64,000 bases of DNA from Bacteroidota bacterium (GCA_023423405.1 JAFAFR010000050.1:62001-126000), one strand, 5' to 3'; shown: positions 53,499-62,780, counted from the first letter of the stretch. The notes: a model not told the origin generated them from the letters alone. Made by a program: numbers and translations.

Positions 53499-54643
53499 TG
53501 CAGGTACCCGGCTATAAAAAAACATTCCGTTTGCTGGCGCTGCTGCTGGTGTTCTGCACCTGCAAGAAACCCTATATGCCCGAGGTGATCCAGCAGGAAA
53601 ACCAGTACCTGGTGGTGAATGGTGTGATCAATATTGCTCCCGGCGGCAAAACGCATCTCCGTCTTTCGCGCACGCGCAACCTGGAAGACACCACCATCAA
53701 CCATCCCGAACCTGGCGCCAGTGTTACCATTGAAGGCGCCGATGGCAGCCGCTATTTTCTGCAGGAACTGACCAGCGACGGCGATTACCAGAGCGACCCG
53801 CTGCAGTTGTCTTCGGCTACCCCTTACCGTGTGAGCATACAGACCAGGCAAGGAAAGCACTATAACAGTGAATTTGTGCGGCCCGTAGTAACGCCGCCCA
53901 TCGACAGCGTGAGCTGGCAGCAGCCGGGCGACCTGCAATTGTATGTAAGCACGCACGACCCGTCTGAGCAGGCAAAATTCTTTAGGTGGGACTTTGAAGA
54001 GACCTGGGAATACCACGCGCAACTCGAAACCGTTTGGCTCATCCAGGCCGACACCATTGCGATAGCGACGCCCGACAACCAGAAGACCATCTGCTGGCGT
54101 GGCCAGTTTTCCAAACAGATCATATTGGCAAATGCGGCGGCGCTGAGCGAAGCAAGGATCAGTCTGCAACCCATTTTGCTGATACCGAATGGAGATGAAA
54201 GGCTGGCCTGGCGCTACAGCATTTTAGTGAACCAATACGCCCTGAGCTCCGAAGCCTATAATTACTGGCAGATCGTAGAAAAGAATTCGCAGGAGCTTGG
54301 TGGTCTTTTTGACCAGATGCCTTCCAACCTGATCGGCAATTTCAGTTGCCAGGAATCGCCGGAAGAACCGGTGCTGGGATATATGAGCGCCACCGCGGTG
54401 CAATCGGCCCGCATTTTTATTTCGCGCCTGGACCTGCAGAACTGGCCGCAGACCCTGCCCCGCGATGAATGCGAACTGGTTGGCATCGGGTACGACAACC
54501 GGAACTTTCCGCGCTGGGATTATCCCGATACCAGTTATGCCGTGTACTATTTTGTAACCGGCGGCGCCAACCTGGCTAAGAACAGTTGCCTGGATTGCCG
54601 GCGGGCCGGCGGAACCAACGTAAAACCCTCTTTCTGGCGATGA
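53498..54643 (+). CDS. DUF4249 lipoprotein
   Basis: Outer-membrane lipoprotein of 381 residues, the usual partner of this receptor type. The signal ends in a lipobox-like VFCTC. Ig-like beta domains are visible: YLVVNGVINIAPGGKTHLRL, PEPGASVTIEGADGSRYFL, LSSATPYRVSIQTRQGKHYN, and PVVTPPIDSVSW. The C-terminus holds EKNSQELGGLFDQMPSNLIGN, typical of DUF4249. ATG 53498 is chosen because TGATG links it to the receptor. The end overlaps the next gene by four bases. It may capture a ligand or cap the receptor; the ligand is unknown. Confidence 0.88.
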   Translation: MQVPGYKKTFRLLALLLVFCTCKKPYMPEVIQQENQYLVVNGVINIAPGGKTHLRLSRTRNLEDTTINHPEPGASVTIEGADGSRYFLQELTSDGDYQSDPLQLSSATPYRVSIQTRQGKHYNSEFVRPVVTPPIDSVSWQQPGDLQLYVSTHDPSEQAKFFRWDFEETWEYHAQLETVWLIQADTIAIATPDNQKTICWRGQFSKQIILANAAALSEARISLQPILLIPNGDERLAWRYSILVNQYALSSEAYNYWQIVEKNSQELGGLFDQMPSNLIGNFSCQESPEEPVLGYMSATAVQSARIFISRLDLQNWPQTLPRDECELVGIGYDNRNFPRWDYPDTSYAVYYFVTGGANLAKNSCLDCRRAGGTNVKPSFWR

Positions 54644-56997
54644 AGCGCTTATTGCATAGCATGCTTGTTTTCCTGCCTCTATGGAGCGCAGCGCAGGGGA
54701 ATGAAGAGAAGCTCCGCGCGGAGTTCCTCGATTACCAGTTGCCCCGCTACCAGGAAAAAGTGTACCTGCACGTGGACCGTTCTTTTTACCTCAGCGGTGA
54801 AACCATCTGGTTCAGCGTGTATAACGTGGATGGATACCTGCACCGGCTATCGGATCTCAGCCGCGTGGTGTATGTGGAGTTGCTGAACCGTGACCAGAAG
54901 CCGGTATACCAGGTTGCGCTTCCCGTAAAAGGAGGCAGGGGCAGCGGGTCTCTGTTGTTGGGTAATGGCATACCATCGGGACAATACCAGTTGCGGGCCT
55001 ATACCAACTGGATGAAAAACTTTCCGCCCGAATTTTATTTCAACAGGACCATTACGGTGGTGAATGCCCTGCTTCCGCGAAAGGCCGACAGCACAGGCCT
55101 TTCGGGGAAGCGCGCGGTTTATTTTTTCCCGGAATCGGGACGCCTGCTGGCGGGCGTGGAAACAAAGATCACGTTCAAAACCACCGATGCGCAGGGCAGG
55201 GGCCTGGCTGCAAAAGGCTGGGTGCTGGGAGAAAAAAATGATACCGTATGCAGTTTTGCCACTGCCTGGAACGGCATGGGGCGGTTTGCGCTGAAACCCG
55301 CTGCGGGAGCACGTTACAGGGCGGTGCTTCGTTTTTCCGATACCAGCATCACCAGCCCGCTTCCCGAAGTGGAAAGCAATGGTGTTGCGGCGACGCTGGA
55401 AGACAGGGGAGAGAAATTTTTGCTGAAAGTATATGCCCGCGGTGCGGCGGCCGGCGGCAATATACTCCTGCTGGCGCATACCCGCCAGGTGCCTGTGCTG
55501 GTGCAGGCACAGGCGGCGGCTGCGGAAAATGTTTTCAGCATCGATAAGTCGCTGCTGGGTGATGGGATCAGCCAGTTGTTGGTGATGAACGAACAACGGG
55601 AACCGGTGGCGCAGCGGCTGGTGTGGAAAGATCCGCGGAACAGCCGGCAGGTGCGGTTGGCCACCAACCAGCCTGTATATGGCAAAAGGCAAAAAGTGGA
55701 AGTGGACCTGCAACAGGCGCCGGAAAATATGTCGGTAGCCGTGTACCGCCTCGACGGCCTGCAGCCGGAGACGGAAGAGGACATCCTGCAATACCTGCTG
55801 GGCCACTCTGAACTCCGCGGCCCGCTTGAGTTTCCTTCGGAGGAAGTGAGGCGGGATGTGGCTGCTTTCGGCGAATACATCGATATGGTATTGTGCAGCA
55901 ATGGCTGGGGAAAATTTGATCCGGTTGCGTATAAGAACAAAGAACAACCGGTGTTTGCTTTTCTGCCCGAAAAAGAAGGCATGCTGGTCAGCGCGCAGGT
56001 ATTCGACCGGCAGGGGGGAAACGCAGCGGCTGGTGTGGAAACTTTTCTTTCCGTACCGGGAACGGGATTCAAATTGTCGCAGGCCATCAGTGATGCGGAG
56101 GGCCGGTTGCTTTTCAATATGGATCCTTATTACGGCCATCATGAACTGGTAGCGCATGCACCCGAAAAGAACGGGCGGCATTACCGGGTGGACATACAAC
56201 CTGCTTTTTCTGACCGTTTTCGCCCCGTTTCGGTTAGCCATGGGGGTGATGATGCCAGATTGAGCGCAACGGCACAGTCCCTGGTTGCTGCACGCAGCGT
56301 CAACAGCCAGTTGGAAAACGCCTACCTGGCCGAACAGAAAAAACAGGTGGCCGGCGGCGGGCCGGATACCCTCGCTTTTTATGGCATGCCCGATAAAAAA
56401 TACGTGCTGGACGATTATACCCGTTTCCCCACCATGGAAGAAGTGATGCACGAATTTATACCGGAGATCAGGGTGCGGAAATCGGGACCGGCTTACAGTT
56501 TCCGGGTGAAGAACGCGCTGCTGGAAGATTTTTTTCAGAATGAGCCGCTGGTACTGGTGGATGGCGTGCCGGTAAAAGATGTATCGAAGATCATGCAGCT
56601 CGATCCCCTGCGTTTTCGCGAGATCGATATTCTCACCCACAAATTGTTCGACGGCACCCTGGTGCGCGAAGGCGTGATAAACTATCGTACTTATGCGGGT
56701 GACCTTGCGGGTTATACACTGGATGCCGATGAATCGGTGCTGCAATACCCGGGCCTTGAAATGCAGCGCCTCTTTTATATGCCGGCCTATGCCGTGCAGG
56801 CCGACAAACTGGCACGCATACCCGACAGGCGTGAATTGTTGTACTGGAACCCGCTGCTGCAACCGGGCGATAAAGCCGGCAGTGCACATTTTTCTTTTTA
56901 CAGCTCCGACCAGCCCGGGCGTTACCAAATAGTTATGCAGGGCCTCGATGCCGCCGGTCGTCCCTGTGTGGCAAGGGCTGTTTTCGAGGTAAAATAG
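54640..56997 (+). CDS. MG2-domain (macroglobulin-like) exported protein with plug-like C-terminus
   Basis: Protein of 785 residues. The signal is MKRLLHSMLVFLPLWSAAQ. The MG2 domain lies at about 40-130 (EKVYLHVDRSFYLSGETIWFSV, LLGNGIPSGQYQLRAYTNWM), the macroglobulin fold found in this Bacteroidota family. Further beta domains follow (KRQKVEVDLQQAPENMSVAVY). Around 600-680 there is a TonB-plug-like stretch (MEEVMHEFIPEIRVRKSGPA, EPLVLVDGVPVKDVSKIMQ, LDPLRFREIDILTHKLFDGT, EGVINYRTYAGD) that is not attached to a barrel. The start ATGA overlaps DUF4249. No thioester motif was seen, so trapping is doubtful. Confidence 0.85.
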   Translation: MKRLLHSMLVFLPLWSAAQGNEEKLRAEFLDYQLPRYQEKVYLHVDRSFYLSGETIWFSVYNVDGYLHRLSDLSRVVYVELLNRDQKPVYQVALPVKGGRGSGSLLLGNGIPSGQYQLRAYTNWMKNFPPEFYFNRTITVVNALLPRKADSTGLSGKRAVYFFPESGRLLAGVETKITFKTTDAQGRGLAAKGWVLGEKNDTVCSFATAWNGMGRFALKPAAGARYRAVLRFSDTSITSPLPEVESNGVAATLEDRGEKFLLKVYARGAAAGGNILLLAHTRQVPVLVQAQAAAAENVFSIDKSLLGDGISQLLVMNEQREPVAQRLVWKDPRNSRQVRLATNQPVYGKRQKVEVDLQQAPENMSVAVYRLDGLQPETEEDILQYLLGHSELRGPLEFPSEEVRRDVAAFGEYIDMVLCSNGWGKFDPVAYKNKEQPVFAFLPEKEGMLVSAQVFDRQGGNAAAGVETFLSVPGTGFKLSQAISDAEGRLLFNMDPYYGHHELVAHAPEKNGRHYRVDIQPAFSDRFRPVSVSHGGDDARLSATAQSLVAARSVNSQLENAYLAEQKKQVAGGGPDTLAFYGMPDKKYVLDDYTRFPTMEEVMHEFIPEIRVRKSGPAYSFRVKNALLEDFFQNEPLVLVDGVPVKDVSKIMQLDPLRFREIDILTHKLFDGTLVREGVINYRTYAGDLAGYTLDADESVLQYPGLEMQRLFYMPAYAVQADKLARIPDRRELLYWNPLLQPGDKAGSAHFSFYSSDQPGRYQIVMQGLDAAGRPCVARAVFEVK

Positions 56998-57026
56998 GCG
57001 TTGGGTATCAGTCGATTTTCTTCATG

Positions 57027-57059
57027 AAACCCGCTACAGGAGCGGGTTTTAATTTTTAT
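57027..57059 (+). terminator. terminator of the receptor operon
   Basis: AAACCCGCT (57027-57035) and AGCGGGTTT (57041-57049) form a nine-base perfect stem with a five-base loop, followed by T-rich TAATTTTTATT. It ends the four-gene unit that begins at 50035. Confidence 0.85.
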
Positions 57060-57294
57060 TTGACAGTTTTGCAATAAGCGGAATGCCAAAAACTTGTCTT
57101 GCAACCCGGGGAACCGCGTTGTAGTTTTGTTCCAGCTTCTGATGATACATACACCAGCCTTCCGGCAAAACCTCGCCGGAAACACTTCTGAAGCCGGTTG
57201 CCCAGCCACCTTTCGATTGCCTACCACTACTGCTTGCCGCGTTGCTTTCCGAAAAAGTTTCTCTTAACAATATTTTAAACTTAAAATGAAAATT

Positions 57295-57708
57295 ATGAAA
57301 ACCACGAACATCAAGAAGATCGCCTCCATTGGCGCACTCGCCCTGGCCCTTGCCCTGACTGCAGGAAATGCAAATGCCAATGGCGAAAAAGTAAAGAATG
57401 CCAGCAAAATTCCCGTTGAAGTAAGGTATGTAGGAAGCATCGACCAGCAGCCTGTACTGGAAGTAGCTTTCGACAACGAAGCAGGAGAGAGCACCAATAT
57501 CACCCTGCGTGATATGGACGGCAACGTACTCTACACAGGATCTTTCAGCGACAAAAAGATCACCAAGCGTTTCCAGTTCGACAACCATGGCCTGGAAGAC
57601 ATCCGGATCAAATTGACTGTCAGCGCCGGCAAAAAAAGCCAGACTGAAGTATACGAGATCAACCGCAACAGCCAGGTGATCGAAGAAGTGAAAGTAGCCC
57701 GCCTCTAA
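57295..57708 (+). CDS. small exported beta protein of unknown function
   Basis: Protein of about 137 residues. MKTTNIKKIASIGALALALA to ALTAGNANA is a signal peptide. The mature part repeats short Ig-like or beta-sandwich strands (SKIPVEVRYVGSIDQQPVLE, STNITLRDMDGNVLYTGSFS, KKITKRFQFDNHGLEDIRIK). This pattern resembles small secreted proteins common in Chitinophagaceae with no known role. ATG 57286 (MKIMKTT) is an equally placed start three codons upstream. The gene stands alone and has its own terminator. Confidence 0.72.
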   Translation: MKTTNIKKIASIGALALALALTAGNANANGEKVKNASKIPVEVRYVGSIDQQPVLEVAFDNEAGESTNITLRDMDGNVLYTGSFSDKKITKRFQFDNHGLEDIRIKLTVSAGKKSQTEVYEINRNSQVIEEVKVARL

Positions 57709-57731
57709 GAAATCAGTTAACAGGTAAATAC

Positions 57732-57768
57732 ACGCATGTACCGGCTTGAGCCGGTGCATGCGTTTTTT
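57732..57768 (+). terminator. Rho-independent terminator
   Basis: ACGCATGTACCGGCT (57732-57746) and AGCCGGTGCATGCGT (57749-57763) form a 15-base stem with one G-T pair, and TTTTTT follows. It ends the small exported protein gene and is the strongest terminator in the window. Confidence 0.92.
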
Positions 57769-57861
57769 ATTGTGACAGGTTGTGGCAAGTAGGCTTTATC
57801 TGCTAGTCATATCATTCACGCTAAAATATATCCATTCACACTTTGCATGCTCATTTTTTTA

Positions 57862-58262
57862 CAAACCATCTTCCCGGATGGTCAGGCATCTCCAATCCGT
57901 TGGTTTCAGCAGCGAAGCATATTCTCTAACCGATTGAGCGGGCCAGGTCGGTTTAGGATGTATCAGTTTTCTTCCTCTTGCTCCCGGTTGGTGAACAGGT
58001 ACCCCGCCTTTGAAAAGACTCCAGCCAAACCGATGCATTTTCAGGGGATATCAGCAATAAACTGTTGACCGTTTTTGATCAAATGAGCCAGCAGAGCCGT
58101 GTCGCGACCATAGAAGGCATCAAAACAAATGCACTGAACACCAATATTCAACCCCTTGGTTACATGATCAATTTTGGTGCCCCCATCACCTGTCCCGGAA
58201 AGACTGCCTTGCACCAGACCAATCAGCTATTTAGCACCATACAATTCTCACTAAGAGAAGTT
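57862..58262 (-). pseudogene. IS701-type (DDE) transposase remnant
   Basis: The minus strand, read with frame changes, contains typical IS701/DDE_5 pieces. ENCMVLNSLIGLVQGSLS resembles the family's NCQVGVF-x-SLVQGS segment. One frame then runs KIDHVTKGLNIGVQCICFDA and FYGRDTALLAHLIKNGQQFIADIP, matching the segment around the second acidic catalytic residue (DAFYGRD). A frameshift follows, with ENASVWLESFQRRG and later fragments such as TDWRCLTI. Stops, a frameshift and an apparent internal deletion show it is dead. Homology stops eight bases from the end of the SGNH hydrolase gene. Confidence 0.65.
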
Positions 58263-58269
58263 TTTCACG

Positions 58270-59859
58270 TTAAATCGAAAGAACATAGCGCAACATCGAA
58301 TAATAACAATCTGCCTGTTGCATAGCGCTAATCCAACTCGAATGTACAATGTCGGTGGTGCCGGGATATTCGTCCATCCATCTGCGAACAATACTCTCCT
58401 CCACTTTAAACCCCCAGTCTTCCTCTACTAATTTTGTTGCATTCGGCTGGGTCATTCCACCCTGGATATATTTATTTATCAACAAATTTTTTGCCTCAAT
58501 AATTCTTTGATAAGGTTCCATTTTTGAAACCAATTGTCGCGAGCCGTATATATTATCCGTCCACAAACCGGCAGCGGCAAGAAAGATCTTATTAACATAG
58601 GTGACATTTTCGAATTCATTCACGAGAGCCGCATAAAACTGAATATTCCATTTCCGCCGCACATCCATGCTCCAAAAGTTCATGCCCATTGTTGGCAGCC
58701 CAATAATTATTTTACAATTTGGATATTCAGCCAATACCAGATTGATAAAAGTAATAAATCTGGAAATTATCGTGTTGGTTGCAACATGATTATTATAATC
58801 ATTGACGCCGGCGATAAAAACAATATAATCTATATTTTGTCCCGTAAATCCTCGCTGCGTCATATAATTGTGAAAATCAATTTTGGAAGTGCTCGCATTC
58901 CAAAAGGGTCCGGAACTACCGGTGAAATAATTAGATTGCACGCCACCATATCCCTCGGTAGCGCAGGTTACCGCTACATTTTGTGCCGCATTAGAACCAT
59001 AGTATACCGTTTCCGTAAGATTTTGTGTGCCAATGAAATTCATAGTCACTGTACCGGATTGCAAAAACATTCTTTTGAGGAAAGGGGCAAATGATGTTTT
59101 AGCATTGTCATAAGTGGTGTCGATCTGGCTATCTCCACAAAGAATAATGTTCTTAGTAAAACCAGATCCATTGTTATTTGGAACTGAAAGAAATTGAAAT
59201 TGTTTCTCTTTTAAAACATTATAGTACCCGTTTCTTATTTGTGCCGTTACTTGCACAGATTGATTAGATACAGTGGGCATATATTGAATAGCACGCTCTG
59301 TTCTTCTGGTCTTGAATTCATACGGATTAGACTTTGTGGTAGTAATAACCGGTCCTTCTCTTAGATATATTTCCGTTTTTTCATTTACGGGTTTCGAGAT
59401 GATATTCTCCATATATATATTAGCCTGCGTTCCTACAGCAACTGGTACAATAGATGGAATTCCGATTTCAGGAGTATCTTTTATCAGGTATTTTCTTTGT
59501 ACAAAGCAGTTACAAGTATTGATGACATCCTGGCTACCTACTTTTACATTAAAACCAATAAAGGCAGCATTTGATGGTATATCTTCCCAAATAATAGTAC
59601 CGTTATTTATGCTGAAGGTCGGTCCTGTTTTTTGTTTGCTCGAATCAAAGAATTGCTTAACTAAAAAATTGGAAGGGAAATTTTCAAATATAACGTTGCA
59701 ATTTTCTTCTATAGGGCATAAACTGTACGCGCCAGTTGGATACACTGTTTCGTTGCCGCTCGTATTCAAAATATAACCCGTTTTTATCTCAGAAGGCTCA
59801 TATACACTAAACGCTACGGTAATAAACTCAGCGTTGAACTGGAGGAAAGGATAAGGCAT
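58270..59859 (-). CDS. SGNH/GDSL hydrolase-like protein with novel N-terminus
   Basis: Protein of 529 residues with no obvious signal peptide (MPYPFLQFNAEFITVAFSVY). Residues 1-230 form a beta-rich region I do not recognise, with a Cys cluster (CPIEENC; NTCNCF). The SGNH domain follows: IILCGDSQIDTTYDN has nucleophile Ser244, ATEGYGGVQSNYF the Gly block, IAGVNDYNNH the Asn353 block, and TDIVHSSWISAM the Asp503-x-x-His506 pair. All catalytic blocks are therefore present. Such enzymes deacetylate glycans or hydrolyse esters. The gene is strikingly AT-rich compared with neighbours and sits between two transposase remnants, so it looks acquired. A phage or mobile-element tail enzyme is an alternative. 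Confidence 0.78.
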   Translation of the reverse strand: MPYPFLQFNAEFITVAFSVYEPSEIKTGYILNTSGNETVYPTGAYSLCPIEENCNVIFENFPSNFLVKQFFDSSKQKTGPTFSINNGTIIWEDIPSNAAFIGFNVKVGSQDVINTCNCFVQRKYLIKDTPEIGIPSIVPVAVGTQANIYMENIISKPVNEKTEIYLREGPVITTTKSNPYEFKTRRTERAIQYMPTVSNQSVQVTAQIRNGYYNVLKEKQFQFLSVPNNNGSGFTKNIILCGDSQIDTTYDNAKTSFAPFLKRMFLQSGTVTMNFIGTQNLTETVYYGSNAAQNVAVTCATEGYGGVQSNYFTGSSGPFWNASTSKIDFHNYMTQRGFTGQNIDYIVFIAGVNDYNNHVATNTIISRFITFINLVLAEYPNCKIIIGLPTMGMNFWSMDVRRKWNIQFYAALVNEFENVTYVNKIFLAAAGLWTDNIYGSRQLVSKMEPYQRIIEAKNLLINKYIQGGMTQPNATKLVEEDWGFKVEESIVRRWMDEYPGTTDIVHSSWISAMQQADCYYSMLRYVLSI

Positions 59860-60037
59860 TGAAGAAATAATTAGGTTGTGTTAAATATAAATATTTTTCA
59901 CTAGCGTTTCGTCTTAATCAGAAGAATTTCAACTGATTATTTTTTTGCTCTTTTAAATTTTGTTGTATTGGCTCAGCAAATAATTCGTGTAAAGGACTGC
60001 TTTAACTGACATTTCTTTTTTGCAATAGCAATCTACA

Positions 60038-60620
60038 TCAGAAAGGTTTAATTTTTAACTGCTGTTTGATCCATTTAAAGAACAGTTCTATTTTCCAGCG
60101 ATGCTTATGGGGCTGAGCTACTTCGATAGCATTCAATTCAAAATTGTTAGATAAAAAAGCCAGAACGCGATCAATATCGGCGTCGTAAAATTTTATCTTT
60201 CGCATTCGGATTGGGAAACCCTGTTTGGCATAGATCCGTTTAGGCGGATAATTTAGTCGCACATGACCTCTGCCGATAGCTTTTTAGGAGATACGGAGGA
60301 TACTCTGGGAAAGTTAAGGTTATCCTTGGCCTGCGTGATAAAAAAGCTTTGGCTTTATAAATACCATACAATCTGTCAAAGTCAGTGTAGCCGCGGTCTA
60401 CAACATAAAAACTATCCGGCTGAAAAACGATATTGCCCAGGATATTTACCTCATGAACCGCAGCCGGCGTAATTTGGAGAAACTCCGGAATGGCAGTTTT
60501 TAAATCTAATTGAACGTGGACTTTGACACCGCCTTTTTGTTGTTCTGAACTTTGCCCAGATGAATGCAGACAGGCACAGGTCTATCACCGCTGCTTCGAT
60601 GGCAAATATATTGTTCTCTA
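60038..60620 (-). pseudogene. IS4 family transposase remnant
   Basis: Minus-strand DDE transposase broken by frameshifts. It begins with IFAIEAAVIDLCLSAFIWAK, the IS4 first-Asp region but with Glu where Asp is usual. A frame change in an A run is followed by GGVKVHVQLDLKTAIPEFLQ, HEVNILGNIVFQ and SFYVVDRGYTDFDRLY (second Asp). Another frame change, then NFELNAIEVAQPHKHRWKIE and LFFKWIKQQLKIKPF, the third acidic residue segment (YREE-like). The N-terminus is missing. No terminal inverted repeats could be located by eye. Confidence 0.85.
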
Positions 60621-60741
60621 GGCCGGCTTCCAGGTCATTACATGGTGTCTAGGCCAGCATCTGCCAACAAATTTATTGAAGCTGCTTCCTCCCCCTGACA
60701 CTACCAGCAGGCCGTGATAATGCTGTCGTCATGTTATCAAA

Positions 60742-60796
60742 GACGTAGGATAAACGTAAGATAAACGTAGGATAGACGTAAAATAAGCGTAAGATG
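60742..60796. repeat. five tandem 11-bp repeats
   Basis: Units gacgtaggata, aacgtaagata, aacgtaggata, gacgtaaaata and agcgtaagatg run head to tail. Every unit has CGTA at the same place. The array lies between the IS4 remnant and the DUF6377 gene. It could be a mobile-element end, a protein-binding array or a replication-slippage tract. Confidence 0.85.
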
Positions 60797-60858
60797 GTTA
60801 AGAGACGGCCCTCTGAACTGCCTTCAACATCCGGTAGGTTATCTCGTAAACTCGCCTT

Positions 60859-60883
60859 AATTTCCGCGGCGTATGCGGAAATT
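60859..60883 (+). promoter_or_regulatory. hairpin at the DUF6377 start codon
   Basis: AATTTCCGC (60859-60867) and GCGGAAATT (60875-60883) form a perfect nine-base stem. The start codon at 60873-60875 lies at the loop and stem edge, so the structure could limit ribosome access in the mRNA. Confidence 0.4.
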
Positions 60884-62495
60884 TTATTGTTGCTTCCTGT
60901 TCCTTTTTTCTTTTTTATGTGCCGGCGCGCAATCGTCAATGAATGCAGCCATCCGGCAGTTGAACCAAACCCTGCTGCAAGCTGACAGCTACGATGCGCA
61001 GAAAACAGCGGTGATCGACAGCCTGCGCAACAGCTATCTTTCTTTGCCTTCCACAGACACAGCCGAACAATACCGCCTGGCCGGCCAGCTTTTCGAAGCC
61101 TACAAGGTGTTTAAATACGACTCCGCTTTCCGCTATGCCAAGGAATTGTTGCTGATGGCGAACAATACGCGCCAGCCTGCCTTGCAGGCCGAAGCACGAA
61201 TCAAAATGTCCTTCACCCTGCTCAGCTCGGGACTCTTCAAGGAAGCCCTCGATTCACTGGCGGGTGTTCATCCCGCTGCATTGCCCGACAGTATACGCGC
61301 CGCTTACTATGCACTGATGGGCCGCTATTACTACGACCTTGCTGATTTTGACAACGACCCCTATCATTCACCGGCCTATACGGCAAAGGCCAACAGTTAC
61401 ATCGATTCAGCCCTGCTTTTTTTCCCGGATGGTGGCTTTGAACAATTGTATTACCGCGGACTGAAAGCCCTTCGCTCCGGTAAAAAAGAAGCGGCGCAGG
61501 AAGACTTCAGCACCCTTCTTTCCACATCCACCATCACCGACCACCAACTGGCCATCACCGCCAGCACCCTCAGCGATATTTATATCCAGAACAACCAGCA
61601 CGATACAGCCATCCAGTTGCTGGCCCGTGCGGCTGCTGCTGATATCCGCGCTTCCACCAAAGAAACGGCCGCCATATTTATTCTTTCGCAGTTGCTCTAC
61701 CAGCAGGGCGATGTGAAGAATGCTTCCGGATACATCCGGCAGGCCATTGCCGATGCCAGCTTTTACGGCGCACGCCAGCGGAAAGTACAGGTGAGCGCCC
61801 TGCTGCCGCTCATCGAAGGCGAAAAACTCAAACAGGTGGAAGCGGAAAAAAAAGCGGTGACCAACTATGCCATCGTTACCACCGGCCTGCTCCTGCTGGT
61901 GCTGGCGCTGGCACTGGTCATTTTCCGCCAGATCCGGCGACTGAAAACGGCCCAGCAAATCATCAGCCGGGCCCATGAAAAAGAACAGGCCATCAACCAC
62001 GCCCTCCAGGTCACCAACGAACAGCTCTCAGAAGCCAACTCCATCAAGGAAGCCTATATCGGTTACTTCTTCAATATGAATGCCGCTTTTTTTGCCCGCA
62101 TCGAAAGGTTCAAACGGAACATCGAGCAGAAACTGCAGGAAAGAAAAATGGAGGAGATCCGCTTCCACATCAACAACATCAATCTTCGTGAAGAAAAAGA
62201 TGAATTGCTGCGGAATTTCGACAAGGTTTTCCTTCGCCTGTTTCCCGGTTTTGTGAACCAGTTCAACGCACTTTTTGCCGAAGAGGATCGCATCGTACTG
62301 AAAGAAGGCGAGCTGCTGAACAACGACCTCCGCATTTTTGCGCTGATCCGCATGGGCATCCACGACAATGAAACCATCGCCGCCATCCTGGAATATTCCG
62401 GTAATACGGTAAAGGCGTATAAGACCAGGATCAAGAACAAATCCCTGCTTCCCAACGAAGATTTTGAGGCAGCCATTATGCGGATCAAGGCCTGA
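60873..62495 (+). CDS. DUF6377 tetratricopeptide membrane regulator
   Basis: Membrane protein of 540 residues. The signal MRKFYCCFLFLFSFLCAGAQ is followed by TPR-like helical repeats up to about 325 (AYKVFKYDSAFRYAKELLLM, LFKEALDSLAGVHPAALPDS, TAIQLLARAAAADIRASTKE). One transmembrane helix (IVTTGLLLLVLALALVIFRQI) leads to a coiled coil and a cytosolic C-terminus with EAYIGYFFNMNAAFFARIER, LNNDLRIFALIRMGIHDNETIAAIL and SGNTVKAYKTRIKNKSLLPN. The last stretch resembles a LuxR-type HTH and suggests DNA binding. DUF6377 proteins in Bacteroidota combine TPR and HTH and often control polysaccharide loci. The target is unknown. Confidence 0.88.
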   Translation: MRKFYCCFLFLFSFLCAGAQSSMNAAIRQLNQTLLQADSYDAQKTAVIDSLRNSYLSLPSTDTAEQYRLAGQLFEAYKVFKYDSAFRYAKELLLMANNTRQPALQAEARIKMSFTLLSSGLFKEALDSLAGVHPAALPDSIRAAYYALMGRYYYDLADFDNDPYHSPAYTAKANSYIDSALLFFPDGGFEQLYYRGLKALRSGKKEAAQEDFSTLLSTSTITDHQLAITASTLSDIYIQNNQHDTAIQLLARAAAADIRASTKETAAIFILSQLLYQQGDVKNASGYIRQAIADASFYGARQRKVQVSALLPLIEGEKLKQVEAEKKAVTNYAIVTTGLLLLVLALALVIFRQIRRLKTAQQIISRAHEKEQAINHALQVTNEQLSEANSIKEAYIGYFFNMNAAFFARIERFKRNIEQKLQERKMEEIRFHINNINLREEKDELLRNFDKVFLRLFPGFVNQFNALFAEEDRIVLKEGELLNNDLRIFALIRMGIHDNETIAAILEYSGNTVKAYKTRIKNKSLLPNEDFEAAIMRIKA

Positions 62496-62780
62496 ATGCC
62501 CTCCACATACAGTATATATGAAAATTTGTAATCTGATTGTAATATATTGAAAACCAATTCCCTACATCGACTCTCAAACGCTTTAAACAGAATATTTGGT
62601 ATATCTGCCGGATAGTTGTTGGTTAACAAAACGAAAGCGGGTTCTTTTGTGCAGGCTCGTCTTTATAAATGCAATGAAGCTGCGGCAGGCGTGCAATTGC
62701 AGGAAGGGACCGGCACCGCCGTCAGGTTGCCCGGTATTCCGAAATGCAAATGAAATAAGGGCATTCCTTATTTTAGTTCC

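Noticed and set aside
54847..56928. Open minus frame of 693 codons opposite the MG2 gene
   Set aside because: The plus-strand product has signal peptide, MG2 motifs and operon overlaps. The antisense product is His/Arg-rich with no recognisable domain.
60742..60796. CRISPR array
   Set aside because: The 11-bp units have no spacers between them and no cas genes are near.
60673..60939. Minus-strand 88-codon frame over the 11-bp repeats
   Set aside because: It reads through the tandem repeat (repeated LRLSYV-type peptide) and the start of the DUF6377 gene; no homology.
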